Positions 1 to 12,439 of a stretch of 64,000 nucleotides of DNA are shown here, in pieces. A program made the position numbers and the translations under genes. The notes beneath the pieces are model-generated. The model did not search any database and was not told the origin of the DNA. It saw only the letters and a program-made list of their open reading frames with translations. The first letter of the stretch is position 1, and each line of letters begins with the position of its first letter. The DNA comes from Aporrectodea caliginosa (lineage: Eukaryota; Annelida; Clitellata; Crassiclitellata; Lumbricidae), in NCBI GenBank assembly GCA_020284085.1, contig JACEVL010000145.1:1111983-1175982 (forward strand), written 5' to 3'.

Positions 1-1440
1 TGTGATAAATGATTTTTAAATGACATTTATCGCATTATGATATCCAATTTCAAGAGGTCAATCTGTGTTGCTGTGCGCAATTGCTGTGTTGCATTGTCTA
101 CATGGACTACGTCAACAACTCGCTCTGTAGCCTACCACGATCAACTTCACGTACATCTACTATCATACTAGCAACGATATTGTCAGATTGATTTGCTGCA
201 TCATTCACTTTTGATGAAATTGAAAATGCAAGGCTTTGAAGGATTGTTTGTCTCTCGTTTGCACTCCTGACTTTCCTTCCTTTATTCAGCTCCAGATTTC
301 TGATGGCAATTCATCTTCTAATTCGTTATCAACTTAATGGAATTATAATATTATTATAATATCAAATATTGGTAATTTGATATCAATTATTTATTGTGAT
401 AAATTACATCCAGCTGTAAATTAAAGTATTATTTATTTTGACAATAACTCGCATTTCAATTAAGAAATTTGCATCCGGTACAAATTTTCTGCCTCCCAGA
501 AGACGACTAATTAATTCTAGGCCGACTGCTGATACATCTCAAAACAGGCCTACTGATAAGCAGTGTTTTTCAAATTCAAGTTATTCAACTATAACGTGGC
601 CTAGAACTTTGCATTACGCACCCCGCAATGCACAGTTCTTGGCCACGCATACAATTCTGGTGGAGTATAGAATTCAGTCAGAAATCGAAATTTCTCTGCA
701 TCAGTTAACTTTGCATCAGCAGCTATAGTCCAAAACCATTCTGATGAGTGATGACCAACTCCTAGCTGTTACTGTGCTCACTCCTAAATTCTCTGACTGA
801 GCAACTGAGACTGTTAAGTTTCACAGTTATTAATTCGTTTTCGTTAACAATAATGCTAACCTTTTCAGTCCCAATTTCAGCGTCACATTCGTTATTGGCT
901 TACATTTTGGTAAAGAAATTCAATAGATCTAGTACCTCATTCACTTCATTACCTCGCTATTAAATTGAAGCAATTAGACTGCATTAGGCCAAAATCCACA
1001 GGTTTCTTCAGTTTGAAAAAAGTTTTAGACATTTCCAAGCCCTTGCAAGGGCCCCTGCCATAGAACCGGGCCCCGGGGCAGCAACCCCACCTGACCCCCC
1101 TCTCATCGGCCCTGGACATGATATGCAACCTGGGACATAATCTTACTCTACCTATCTACGCTTGGATAGAGAACCCTTTACAAATGAGCATGTTTTGATG
1201 ATACTCCGACCTAAACAACTCATATTTTAGTATGCTTTGCGCCTGCACAACAGACCAGAATATGGGTTTTATTAATTACAGTGATCGGGTTATATACAGT
1301 ATTAATTCGAACAAATTTGATTATAAATTATTTTAAATGAAATTCTCTCACGGAACTCTTCTCCTCGCCTCGGTGTCTGATTGATAATAACACATTAAAA
1401 CATTATTTATTAGCCTATCCAATATCCTAACGGAACCTTT
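1..1440. other. No gene recognised; AT-rich with decayed repeats
   Basis: AT-rich sequence without convincing exons. The frame at 438-728 has no family features. GGGCCCC/CCCCCCTCTCATCGGCCCTGG at 1045-1117 looks like a degraded hAT end. Confidence 0.6.
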
Positions 1441-1442
1441 GT

Positions 1443-1494
1443 CTTCTCGTCGCAGAACCATAGGGTTCCGCAGAACACAATTTGGGAAACACTG
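1443..1494 (-). mobile_element. Terminal fragment of a hAT-like element
   Basis: Reading from the right end inward: CAGTGTTTCCCAAATTGTG followed by a GCGGAACCCTATGGTTCTGC palindromic stretch, the typical subterminal form of hAT ends. The other end was not found. Confidence 0.45.
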
Positions 1495-1734
1495 CGTTAG
1501 AGCGCGCTCTTTAGACACCTTTTAAACGTTGTCAATAGATGCTATATATAAATGGGACACGTCAGCCCATAAATACAAGCTACATCGCAATTGAAACTTT
1601 TCAGAATCACTTAAAAAGAGCATTAAAGCCCAAAAAATAGATAAACGGGAAATAAAAAGATGTAGTGGGATACCGATTGGAGTCGCTATCCCAATCAAGT
1701 ATAGACAACGATGGAAGTGCAATATGGCGAGAAC

Positions 1735-1832
1735 AGGCCGCCATTACCCACCTTCACCCCACCCATCCACTTCACCCCACCTCACGTCACCTCACCCCGC
1801 CCCACCTCACGTCACCTCACCCCACCTCACCA
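1735..1832. repeat. C-rich CACCTCACCCCACC tandem
   Basis: Degenerate repeats of CACCTCACGTCACCTCACCC. Confidence 0.85.
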
Positions 1833-2339
1833 ACGGAAGACGACGCCAAAAGAAAACATTCTGTACCGGTAACAGGAGAAGCACTGAGAAGAACGAAGTT
1901 GAATACGCAGAGGAAAGAGGAACAGCTACCAAAAAGTAAAAACGAAGCCAAAGACAACAAACCTTTTAAACATATAACGCTATTATAATACATGTAGTTT
2001 ACATAATGAACGATGTAGATTAAAATCCCAAAGGACATTCACCCCAATAGCACGTAGTCAAGGCAGGGAATGGGAGCAACCCCAACTCAACTGCGCGATA
2101 ACTTGGAAAGCCTACCCCCAGTCATTCCTCTGGGGTTTCTAGTTGGGTGCCGCCCGCCAGCTTACTAGTCTTGGACACCATTGCTTAGGATATTTTAACT
2201 CCGCCACTGCTTGCACTCTGACAGTGCCAGTCCCAAGCCTGGAGAAAGGAGAAGGGCGACGCTAATAATCTATGTTATAACACAGTGTCGTCAAACAGTA
2301 ACTGAGCACCTATTAAGAACGGCGAGACCTAGATAAAAT

Positions 2340-3092
2340 TGATTTGCTCCAGCTTACTCGGGTATTTCCTGATATAACTTTTTCCCTAACGGTTCGTGAC
2401 CTGGGCCTCGCCCTTGACCAAGAACTTAGTCTTTCCCAACATGTGAACTTGATCTGTCGAAGCTGTTACTATCAGCTTCGCCAGCTCCGAGTAGTTTCTC
2501 GCTCTCTTTCTCATGACGCACTAGTGGTTCTTGTGCATGCCTTCGTTACTAGTCGTATTGACCACTGTTGCTCGATCCTCGTTGGCCTCCCTCTTGGGGT
2601 TCTGGGGCGACTAGATCGAGTTCTGCGCTCAGCTGCTCGGCTTATTGGGCGAATTCCCAAATTCGGCTCTGTATCTGCCTACATGCGCGATGTGTTACAC
2701 TGGCTGCCTGTGGCCCAACGGATCTCATACCGTATTGCTTCTTTGGTTTCACGCAGCATCCTTGGCTGTGCTCCATCTTACCTGCGCAACCTCTGCCGCC
2801 CAGTGTCCGACGTTGTAGCGCGTCGGGCGCTTCGCTCCGCGACGACGGGGCAACTCCTAGTTCCGCGGGCTCGCTTGACTGCTAGGCAGCGCCGAGCTTT
2901 CTCGGTTGCAGGCCCCTCCATCTGGAATGACCTGCCATCGGAGCTGCGCTTGCTGCCTTTGAAGCTGGGTTTTATAAATCACTCAAGTCTTTTTACTTTT
3001 GCCGTGGCTGGGCTGGGAGCGCCTCTGAGTAGATTTCTTGAAGGGGCGCTATATAAATTTCCAGAATGAATGAATGAATGAATGAATGTTCA
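2340..3092 (+). mobile_element. CR1/L2-type LINE 3' end (RT C-terminus), 5'-truncated
   Basis: An open frame to TGA at 3067-3069 encodes the C-terminal part of a non-LTR reverse transcriptase. It shows FVTSRIDHCCSILVGLP, RVLRSAARLIG, LHWLPVAQRISYRIASL and FSVAGPSIWNDLPSELR, all typical of the thumb/C-terminal region of CR1/L2 elements. It ends in a GAATGAATGAATG tail, the short-repeat 3' end common to this clade. The catalytic core and endonuclease are absent. Antisense remnants of the same family recur at 13955-14000, 43245-43300, 46975-47395, 48560-49380 and in CRELD introns. Confidence 0.85.
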
Positions 3093-3336
3093 GAACAGTT
3101 CTCAATAATTTATCACGCTGTCAATTGCCTTTGTTGCCATGGGATGTCGTTAATCCTTGATCCATCCATCGTATACCTGATAGGTTACAGCGCTTCTTTA
3201 GACACCTCTAAGAAGTTTTCAACCGATGCTATAAAAGCCTGTAAACGCAAGCGCAAATCACTAACAACAATCCAAATTTGTTCCTAGTTTCGTCTGTTTG
3301 TGCTGAATTCGTGCCATAGTAAGGACAACTTCCGAC

Positions 3337-3916
3337 CAATCCGTAAACGAGCAGCGTGTAGCGCATGCGCAGTCCGGTCGCCGATGACGCGCAGTTGCTA
3401 ATGGCAACGTGCCAGCGTCGGATGACGTCACTCTGCAGCAGACGACCTCCGCTGCAGCTAATAATGGCGCCAATCCTTCGACAGCCGGCAGCGGGGTTTT
3501 CGGGCGAGAGGGTGATGGCCTGGGGGCTTCGACGGTCGACGAGGGCCTCCCTGGCGGAGCAGTTGACTTCAGAGGGAGTGCGAAATCGAAGGGCCTGCTC
3601 GTCCAGGTAGAGACCGATGCGCGGGCAACAGTGATCGGCGGGGTATTCAAGGCGGTAGTAGAGTCGGGAGTTGGTCCTACGCAGGCGGTAGATGCCCAGG
3701 ACGGCGTAGTTGTTTGTCGTGTCCAGCTGGCCCTCTGCGACGCAGGCCGGGCCAAGGCGAGCCTCGGCCGTCGTCAGAGGTGTGGTCACCCTTTGCGGAC
3801 CCTCGATGCCTGCCCCGTCTTTGTGCCTCTCCTCTTCTTCCTCGGTCCCTTCAATGTCCTCTCGTGGAACGATGTCTAATCCGCCGATCATGTAAGTGCA
3901 GATGTCCAGATCGGAA
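3337..3916 (-). CDS. Exon of a TMEM145/GPR180-like gene (luminal domain), partial
   Basis: A 580-bp GC-rich open stretch on the - strand with an acceptor (TTCTTCGTTCTACAG|) at its 5' end. The frame runs open to 3229. The second half aligns by pattern with the luminal domain of human TMEM145 and GPR180: GRLxYxxxYPxxxCC becomes NSRLYYRLEYPADHCC, followed by LYLDE, a later GC pair, SCSGGRxxxS, and RRWHVAISNC..GLRMRY, matching RWWYIALSxC..GLxLxY. Members of this family are seven-TM proteins with a GOLD-like luminal domain; GPR180 is linked to TGF-beta signalling. The N-terminal part is an acidic linker (DIEGTEEEEERHKDG) I do not recognise. The donor at 3337 (TTG|GTCGG) is a guess. The TM exons should lie at lower coordinates and were not found, so this is a gene fragment, a gene running out of the window, or a relic. 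Confidence 0.6.
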
Positions 3917-3974
3917 CTGTAGAACGAAGAAAATCCTTATCAACATTGTAATTATTATTATGCATTTTATTAAG

Positions 3975-4140
3975 CACTGATATCTAACGACCATTCGTCA
4001 ATCGATGGCGCTGAGCAATTGTGAGTGAAGGACTTGCTCAAGGTCCCAGCACAGTAACTATTTCAGAGGAGGAGGATCGAACCCGTACACCCCATGCTAC
4101 AAGACGAACGTTCTAATCAACCGGAAAACGTGTCCCACAA
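3975..4140 (-). mobile_element. tRNA-derived SINE family 3
   Basis: GCGCTGAGCAATTGTGAGTG, AAGGACTTGCTCAAGGTCCC and the reversed B box GGATCGAACCCG. It abuts the 20-bp minisatellite. Confidence 0.78.
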
Positions 4141-4440
4141 TCGGCCACCGTATTCCACAATCGGTCACCACACCCCATAATCGGTCACCATACCCAACAA
4201 TCGGTCACCATACCCAACAATCGGTCACCATATCCCACAATCGGTCACCACACCCCATAATCGGTCACCATATCCCACAATCGGTCACCATACCCCATAA
4301 TCGGTCACCGTACCCCACAATCGGTCACCGTACCCCACAATCGGTCACCGTACCCCACAATCGGTCACCGTACCCCACAATCGGCCATCGGATGCCATCG
4401 GCCATCGGATGCCACAATCGGCCATCTTGTCCAACAATGC
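4135..4440. repeat. 20-bp minisatellite
   Basis: About 14 units of CACAATCGGTCACCRTACCC, breaking into GGCCATCGGATGCC variants at the right end. Confidence 0.93.
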
Positions 4441-4764
4441 AACCAAACTGATCGTAATCTGCTGATTTATACAGCGCCAGATTAAAGATAAGCCGCGGGA
4501 TCCAGGTTATGAAGAGGCGCTCAGTCAAAACGAAGTCAGTGAGACAGTTATGTTAAGGGTCGGTTTCAGGTCGAGATCGAAGAAGCGAGGAATGTGAACA
4601 GACAGCTATGATGGATGGAGAGAAAGGAAGAGGAAGAGAAGGAATCAGGAAAAGACTTTGGGAGGAGGAAGTTTTCAGTTGTGAATGAAAGACATGCGCA
4701 AAGATTTATTCTTTTTTATGCCCCGAGGTTTACAGGATCCCTCAGGGACTTCAAGGTCGAGAAG

Positions 4765-5211
<447 letters not shown>

Positions 5212-5258
5212 AAGCGTCACCCTGAGAGCTGAGGTTACTTACCATGGAAAGAGTGTAC

Positions 5259-5535
5259 CTGTGATCCAATATGGTACATCGATATTTTCTCTTCTCAAAA
5301 AGTCCATTGAATGAGTAACGTCGTCGTTGTCGTCGCCATAATCATCTGTAAAGTGAGTTGCATCGTCGTCGTAATCATCCATAAAGTTAGTCGTTTCGTC
5401 GCCATTATCATCGTCGTAGTTCCACGAGAGTTGTGGGAAAATATCCCGCATTTTCCAGCTTGTCTTTACCACACTGAGTACTCCCACCACGAGGCAGAAT
5501 TGGAAGAGTATTTCCGCCACACCAAATACCTTCAT
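5259..5535 (-). CDS. Possible secreted-protein first exon, Asp-rich (unassigned)
   Basis: ATG at 5535 opens a frame with a signal-peptide-like start (MKVFGVAEILFQFCLVVGVL), then an acidic repeat-like region (DDYDDD, DDYGDDNDD). It ends at a plausible donor ATCACAG|GTACAC. It lies on the same strand and upstream of the TMEM145/GPR180-like exon, so it could be its first exon. However, it ends in phase 1 and that exon needs phase 2, and (ATT)n and minisatellite DNA lie between. The Asp tract comes from a GTC/GTCGTC-type simple repeat on the + strand, so chance is possible. Confidence 0.22.
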
Positions 5536-5584
5536 CGTCTACTTTAGTTTTCCATCGGAAGCACTTCCGCCTTAGCATACGTAG

Positions 5585-5762
5585 CGTTTTGAGAGAAAGG
5601 TATACTGTCGGTGGGAAGATGAGACGGCGATGGAGAGGACTAGCCACCCGTCCACATATACCGAGGCTAAGAAAACGAAGTCGAAAACAGTTCATACCTA
5701 CATCATAGGCTACATGTATGGCTGCCTCTCAGCCTAGCTCAAGGGACTGCTCTTCTTCTTCT
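5585..5762 (+). mobile_element. tRNA-derived SINE family 2, body and tail only
   Basis: GTCGGTGGGAAGATGAGACG through GCCGAGGCTAAGAAAACGAA to CTCAAGGGACTGCTCTTCTT. The tRNA-like head is missing. Confidence 0.7.
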
Positions 5763-6098
5763 AAGAGCGGAGTCTACTGTAAGATATTAAGGCGATACGA
5801 TCGTGATGAATATGGCACAGTAGACTGGTGTAAATCGCAAATCAAATAGTGAGTCTTACGCCATTCACAGATAATCCAGAATGTTTTCGCTTTAGCTTTC
5901 TCCCAATCTAACACAACTTCGGTTCAACGTATCCCAACAGCTTTCAATACATATCCGCTTTCACATAATATCGGTAGAATGTATTTTCGTTTTAACATTT
6001 CCGTTTTTGCCACAACGTACTTCCAATTTAATATGACCTACTCCCGCTTTAATGCACTCACGCTTTTGCACAATTCCGATCTAAAGAAGCGGTTTGGG

Positions 6099-6843
6099 GA
6101 CGTTTCGTCAACGGACAATTCGTCAACGGACGATTCGTCAAGGACTGTTCGTCAAGAGGACGTTTCGTCAACGGACGATTCGTCAACGGACTGTTCGTCC
6201 AAGGGAAATAGTAGGCCTAAACTTTTCCAGTGGAACCAGAAGATATTATACAATTATGTCCTCGCTTGGGGGAGATTATGTAGATCTAAGCCATTTTTCT
6301 TGCACATATATCACACGCTCTCAATTTAAATTGGAAGTTGGATTGATAAAAGAAAGTCTTTGCTTAAATAGGAATTGGATTGATGAGACTAATTCTTTGC
6401 TCAACTAGAAGTTGGATTGATGACAGAAATTATATGCTTAGATAGAAGTTGTATCGATGACACCAATTTTTTGCTTAAAGAGCAAGAACTATTTTCATCA
6501 ATCCGACTTCTAGTTTCGCAATGAAACTATTTTCATCAATCCAACTTTTAGTTTAAAAAATTATTTTCATCAATCCAACTTCTATTTAAGGAAGAGTTAT
6601 TATCATCAATCCAACATCAATAATTGTATGTATTTTGCGCACCTGCCGTCACGCTTAATGGGCTAGCAATCCATTTATTGGTCAACGATAATTAATTATC
6701 GATTCCGTTTGACGAACAGTCCGTTGACGAACAGTCCGTTGACGAATCGTCCACTTGACGAACAGTCCGTTGACGAATCGTCCACTTGACGAACAGTCCG
6801 TTGACGAATCGTCCGTTGACGAATCGTCCGTTGCGAAACGTCC
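6099..6843. mobile_element. Element with nested inverted tandem arrays
   Basis: Left outer array 6099-6205: about seven 15-bp units GACNNTTCGTCAACG. Right outer array 6702-6843: about nine units of the exact inverted form. Between them 6325-6620 holds a second inverted pair of arrays with ~35-40-bp units (GAAGTTGGATTGATGA.. on the left half, TCATCAATCCAACTTCTA.. on the right half). The ends share GGACGTTTCG. The frames across it are array translations (QRTIRQRTIRQ). Confidence 0.75.
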
Positions 6844-7445
6844 GCATACCAAAGAAGCCCTACTTTTCGTTCAATGAACTTTCCACTTGTTAACTTGCAA
6901 CAGGCTTCCATTTTAACGCATTTCTAACGTACTCCAGAATTCGCGTACCTCTCTACCGGCACTTACATTTTAACAAACATTCTGTCTTAAGACAGTTGAT
7001 AAGTAACTTTGGTAAGGCGAAGGAATAATCCTTGTCTTGGCAAACTGTCGCCTTATCGCCATTCCGATCTAGCACAACCAATTGCGGTCTGCCCACATCC
7101 GATACTGACAAATGCGTTCAATGCTAGAGGTTTGGCCACAGTGTCCTTCACACAGTGCATAGATGGGGTTTAACGTCGCTAGGATTCGCTGTTGTGCATC
7201 GTTCGTTCATTGGCCAGGTGGCCCCAGATGACAACTAAAGCAATATCAACATGATCTGTATTTTAATTTTTCTAATTATCAAGCTTAATCAAGCTTCTTT
7301 AATTGTCCTTTTAAAAACGAATAAAATACAAGTTTAACATAATTATTTCATGTACTTAGCTATGAAATGAGTGTACAGTGATAATATGTATTAATTTTTT
7401 ATGATACAAACGGACCGTAATATAGGCCAATCTCTGCACTGTACG

Positions 7446-7503
7446 TCTATATAAACTGATCATTTTTACTGTTATTATAATAAAAATGATCAGTTTATAT
7501 AGA
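7446..7503. repeat. Hairpin: perfect 23-bp stem
   Basis: TCTATATAAACTGATCATTT.. (7446-7468) and its exact inverse (7481-7503), with a 12-nt spacer. Confidence 0.92.
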
Positions 7504-7914
7504 CATACAGTATAGTACAGAGACATATTTTTACCGTTATTATAAAATAAATCCGCCACTGCATGTCCGTGCCTTAGTTAGTTGGGACTGGTTGTGCCAG
7601 TCTAAAGCCTGGATGAATGAGTAGGGAAACGCTAATGATCAGTTATCACACAGTGTCGTTAAACTGGAACCACCCCTACTGCTACTGTTATTATAATCGA
7701 CCCATCACAGCAATCTACCTGTACTTGATGTCAACATTAACGACCTCGGCAGCCATAAGATGTCGTTTAAGTGGAAATTATTATCGTTATTATAATTATT
7801 GTTATTTCTATTCAATGCACACTATGAATGAACTACACTGTATAGGCGTTTGTCAGATAGAATATCCTAATGTATCATGTATATCACGTCATATAAAATA
7901 AGATATTTAGTTGT

Positions 7915-8060
7915 ATGTTGGTTAGATCGCTCGGCCTGTAACGCGGAGAGTAGGTCCTCGGGTTCAAGCCTCGCCCGAGGCGATCACTGAGTGAGGACCT
8001 TGAGCAAAGTCCTTCACTCACAATTATTGCGTTGAGTCATCGATTTTCAGTCGCATGGTG
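7915..8060 (+). mobile_element. tRNA-derived SINE family 3
   Basis: Head TTAGATCGCTCGGCCTGTAA and CCTCGGGTTCAAGCCTCGCC (B box), body GTGAGGACCTTGAGCAAAGT and CCTTCACTCACAATT.GCG. Other copies: 3975-4140 (-), 52385-52540 (-), 52862-53012 (-), partial 53865-53935 (+). Confidence 0.8.
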
Positions 8061-8284
8061 TATGCGCGGGCACTTTTCTGAGCTTTGGAAGGAGGACAAT
8101 ATTAGATACAGTTGTATAATAGTATTGTATTGTATATGAAAGATAAGTTTGGCTGGAAAGCATTTGCGTAGAATTCCACAGACATTCAAATTGATTTCTT
8201 GGGGCTTTTAGGTGAAGTGGTCTCTCGGGGTCGTCTGCCTACATTGCGTCTGATATTAAACGGCGCCAATTCGATAGACGGCTA

Positions 8285-8640
8285 TTCTGGGAATCCAGTC
8301 TCTTCTTCTTCTTCTTCTTCTTCTTCTTCCTTATTCTTTTCATCTACGCTGCTTTGACTATTGATCGATCTCGTCAAAGATCAGACGACGATTGTAGTTG
8401 AGTCTCCCAACGACAGATAGCGCCAGCTTAAAAAGGTTTTCATTTCGACCAATGCAGAAGTCAGTTGTATACGGTGGCCTGTGACGGACAATAATCAGCA
8501 ATCGTTATTAGTTATACGCAGCAAGTCTTTGTAGTGACTTTTCATGATCATGATGGAGGTTATGACGATGGTGATGATGGTGCTGATGATGATGATGATA
8601 GTGGTGGTGGTGATGGTGATGGTGGTGGTGGTGATGTTAC
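8285..8640. repeat. (CTT)n at 8301-8330 and (GAT/GGT)n at 8550-8636
   Basis: Short simple tracts separated by unique sequence. No gene seen. Confidence 0.9.
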
Positions 8641-9560
8641 GCAAGCGTGATAAACTGTTTAAAATGAAGTCACTGAGTCAGTTACTACTTTCTTTGTGCA
8701 AAACACTTCAATCATTCTGAATAATAATTATGCTGAAACAATCCAGTGATAAGTCACCGATGTTTTTGAACCACAAGAACGTAAGCGAACTTTTGATTGC
8801 AATGAAGACAGTCTAGTACTTTAGTTAGTCGCCATCTTCGACTTTTCCATCACCACTTGCCTTAAATGCAAAATGATCGCTCAATTTCCCACTCAACGTT
8901 TCACATTTTCATTGTTCGCGAAGTTGTTTACTCTAGAAACTGGCCGTTCGACATCATGAAATAAGTTTTTAAAAATTAATTGAAGAAACCGAGATTAATC
9001 GATTAAAATTTTAAACGATTAATTGATTAATTAATCGTTAAAATCCGCAGCCCTACAAATTTCTAAAGCGCTGCTATTAATGCTAACCAAAAAGCACCAG
9101 CGATGTGATTCGTTGACTGGAAAGGGATGCTGTATAGATGCTTTATGTGACACTAAATTCCAATCATTATACTCAACTTTTCATTTAATTTACATTTTTA
9201 ATTATTAATTATTACTTCGATTTATTATAACTATGTTTTACGCTGTATGTGCCATTGTTCATTTGCAAGTGGAGTGATAAAGAATATACTTACTTACTAA
9301 TCCCGATCGTAAGTTGGTTCCATTGTTAATGCAATCGATGTCTAATCAATGCTTCTGTATTGTAACATGACCGAATATTTATGTAGCGCCAATTTCCCGA
9401 ACCAATCGATCTTCTGTGAAATTGTTGGCCGCTGTTTGATTCCGTAGTCTGTTCTGCGTATCAACGTTAACAAATTGATATCCTCCGTTCGATCCTCTCA
9501 GGGGAGCCTTTCAATAGATGGCGCCACAACTCAGACAGTTGCAAATCTACGGTCTTTATT
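8640..9560. other. No gene recognised
   Basis: Unique AT-rich sequence. 9180-9300 resembles the reverse of the TTAC-tailed LINE end (GTGATAAAGAATATACTTAC). Confidence 0.55.
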
Positions 9561-9572
9561 GATGCACTTTAC

Positions 9573-9802
9573 ACACACACACACACACACATACACACAC
9601 ACACACACACACATATTCACACACACACACACATATACATACATATAGGGGCATATTTATGCTAATACATGTTTCATTATATCAGTATCAACAAACACTG
9701 AAAGCACTTACATAAATTAAGTATATATATATATATATATATATAAATATTTATATATTATATATACACCGTATATATATATATATATTTATATATGCAC
9801 GT

Positions 9803-9833
<31 letters not shown>

Positions 9834-9850
9834 TAATATATATATAAGAC
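9573..9850. repeat. (CA)n followed by (TA)n tracts
   Basis: (CA)n at 9573-9630, (TA)n at 9721-9846. Confidence 0.95.
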
Positions 9851-10754
9851 TCTTACACAGAAGTATAATGCATAGCTTTTATGGTAGTGCCCAAGGTTAC
9901 CTAAATATAAATGCGCTCTTACAACGTTGGAAAAATTTACTTTATTTTTTCTCATTTTTTCCCAAAGTTACCATAGTTTTCAGGTTCCTTTGGTGGCCTT
10001 GTCTGAGTCTTTTCCTTTTTTAGTTTCCTTTTCTTTATATTTTTTGGCCATTCGGCTCTTTTTTCAAATTAATTCATTCACAATTATTTACAATTATTTA
10101 CAGTAATCCTTTATTTCTATAATAACATGACAACATATGATTCTGTTTACATACAGTTTGTAGTATACATTTTATGTTTAAAATTTCCATGACTGGTAAT
10201 GTTAACATGAGTTTGCAGATATCATAATAATAACATCCATTCTTGTTTACGGTTATTTTATAATAAACAGAATTATGGTAATTTACAGGTTTTCACAATT
10301 TTTCATAGCTGGTTAAATTAACATCATATTCATGACAATTGAACCTGCAAACATGCAGATTTTGTATTGTATTGTATTGTATTTACGGATTTCTAAAGTG
10401 TCTCTCACAGTACAACCTAATCAGAGGCGCTCCCAGTGCGAAAAGCCCCGAGAGAAAAGAAAAGTCTTAATTAAGAGTGCGAGCAGAGACAAAAGTACCC
10501 CCAGTTAAGATCAAAAGTACCCCACGTTTACATTATTTTTAATCATAGCATAGCATATAAAACAAGGTGTATATATATATATATATATATGATTACATGC
10601 AGATGCTTTCGGGAAAAAATTTATTTAATTATATATTAATTTGACAATGACTGACAATGACAAAGAAACAGTTCTTCAAACTGTTGCTTCTTCTACAATG
10701 TAATACGAATAATAATTATGACGATGACATTGTGTCAACGAGAATTAGAAATCG

Positions 10755-10845
10755 GATGGATGGATCCACAGTTTAACGGCAGCTTATGACAACATAGGCC
10801 GTTGCCGCCGACAAAGATTAGTTTTTGGCATATTACAGCTCTTAG
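10755..10845 (+). repeat. ~85-bp dispersed repeat (GGATCCACAGTTTAACGGCA)
   Basis: GGATGGATCCACAGTTTAAC, GGCAGCTTATGACAACATAG, GCCGTTGCCGCCGACAAAGA, TTTTTGGCATATTACAGC. Near-identical copies at 16450-16540, 20698-20780 and 31998-32082, and a diverged one at 32195-32278. Short and highly conserved compared with its surroundings. Confidence 0.85.
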
Positions 10846-11104
10846 AATTAGAAATCGGAGATGATACTTAGTATTAAAAAGTCAGATGTCAGCTTTTTAA
10901 AGGTGTCCACAATGAATGTCATAATAATTTACTATCGGTTATAAAACATAATATTGAAGCTAGATTTTAAAGTCCGTTTATATCGCAAAATAATTATTTT
11001 CGTATAATATAATAACGACGACAATAATCGATTTAAAGGTGTTTAAACAAAATTTAGTTTTTAGGTGTCTTGCGACATCTTACGCCAATTTCCCCCGAAT
11101 AGCG

Positions 11105-11610
11105 CAACAAACATGTATGTAGACAGTGTTTGATGACGCTGTAACAAGGATGACTTGCGTCGCCTTCCTCTCTTACCCACGCTTAAGACTGGCTGTACCA
11201 AATTAAGGTCAGTTGGCGGAGTTATATAGCGCAAACTCTGTAGTATAACATTTCTGAAATGTTTTAAACATTCGTATGGCATAAAACGGATTAAATTAAA
11301 TGGTCGGAGGACCGTCGAGATGGCTCAGTTTATTTATTTCTCCACAGTTTAACGTCGTCTTATGTATGCATGTATGTAGAGCAGTGTTATAGCGACACTT
11401 CAAGATTTGCGTCACCCTCGCTCTCGACAACAGGCTTAAGACACTGTATCAAAGTTTCAGCCGAAGTTATATAGAGCAAACTCTGTAGTATAGGACTTTC
11501 TGAAATGTTTTAAACATTCGCGGCATAAAACGGATTAAATTAAATGGTCGGAACCCTCGAGATGGCTCAAGGCACCGAACATACCACTAGTTTAGCGTCG
11601 TCTTATGACA
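11105..11610. repeat. Tandem duplication, ~260-bp unit
   Basis: Two diverged direct copies share CATGTATGTAGA, CAAACTCTGTAGTATA, TTTCTGAAATGTTTTAAACA, GGCATAAAACGGATTAAATT and CGAGATGGCTCA. Confidence 0.85.
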
Positions 11611-12439
11611 TCAAAGGCCGTTGACGACAATACAGAAAATATAAAATACAATCAGAACAAGAAACTTATAGCATCCGAATGATACCATTAAAGGTGTCGA
11701 AACTGAACTTTACAATTTTACTAATATTTAATATTTTTGCAAGATATAAAGTACTGAGATGGCTCAGTTGCTTTGGTGGCCTATTATGAGCGCATCTTTG
11801 AGAGTTAAAAAGGGTGTCAAGTCCTTGCACTCTTTGTTGATAAGCTATACAAAATGTCATTCAGGCGATATTTTTAAGATATGCTTGACCTTTGTAGCTA
11901 GACAATCGTTTTCGTATCTTCATGCTATTTAAATAAATTGTCTAACTTTAAGCAGAGCAAAGTACAACACCATAACGTGCACTTCCGTACATAGCGCTAT
12001 ACCAATCGGTTAGTATTTGCTATGGGTGACCGATGAAATAATAACTATTTGCCGTATATCAGTCCTATTCTTATAGCACTTCGCTGGATGGAAATTCTCC
12101 TGCGCATTCAATTCACGCATTCATTTTTCCTGACCCTTTTGACCTGGAATTAATTTTAGCCTGCCTTACCCGCCTATCGATTTTTTTGACTGAGCGCCTG
12201 TGAATAAGCTGGTGCCCGTGCAACTTCGCTGTTTAGGCGCTATAGAAAATGTAGATTACGATTACGAGCCAAAATTCCTTTGCTAAAAACCTAGTAATCC
12301 CTCTGTATCTGTCTGTATGTCTATCTATTTATCTGTAACTGCTCTGGAAAAAATCTTGCGTGCACACCTTTAAAACACATTCTTTAGCCGCTATATATTT
12401 ATTGGCCGCGGCAATTCTGATGTGTGTCTGTTTGCTGAA

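Noticed and set aside
3409..3879. + strand frames of 80-156 codons opposite the TMEM145/GPR180-like exon
   Set aside because: Antisense shadows; only the - strand frame shows family motifs and an acceptor.
4135..4440. Possible CRISPR-like array
   Set aside because: 20-bp units are contiguous with no spacers; a eukaryotic minisatellite.
6099..6843. CRISPR-like or protein repeat (QRTIRQRTIRQ)
   Set aside because: No unique spacers; arrays are 15-bp tandem repeats in inverted orientation.
7915..7985. Functional tRNA gene
   Set aside because: No complete cloverleaf; head of SINE family 3, repeated elsewhere with a body.
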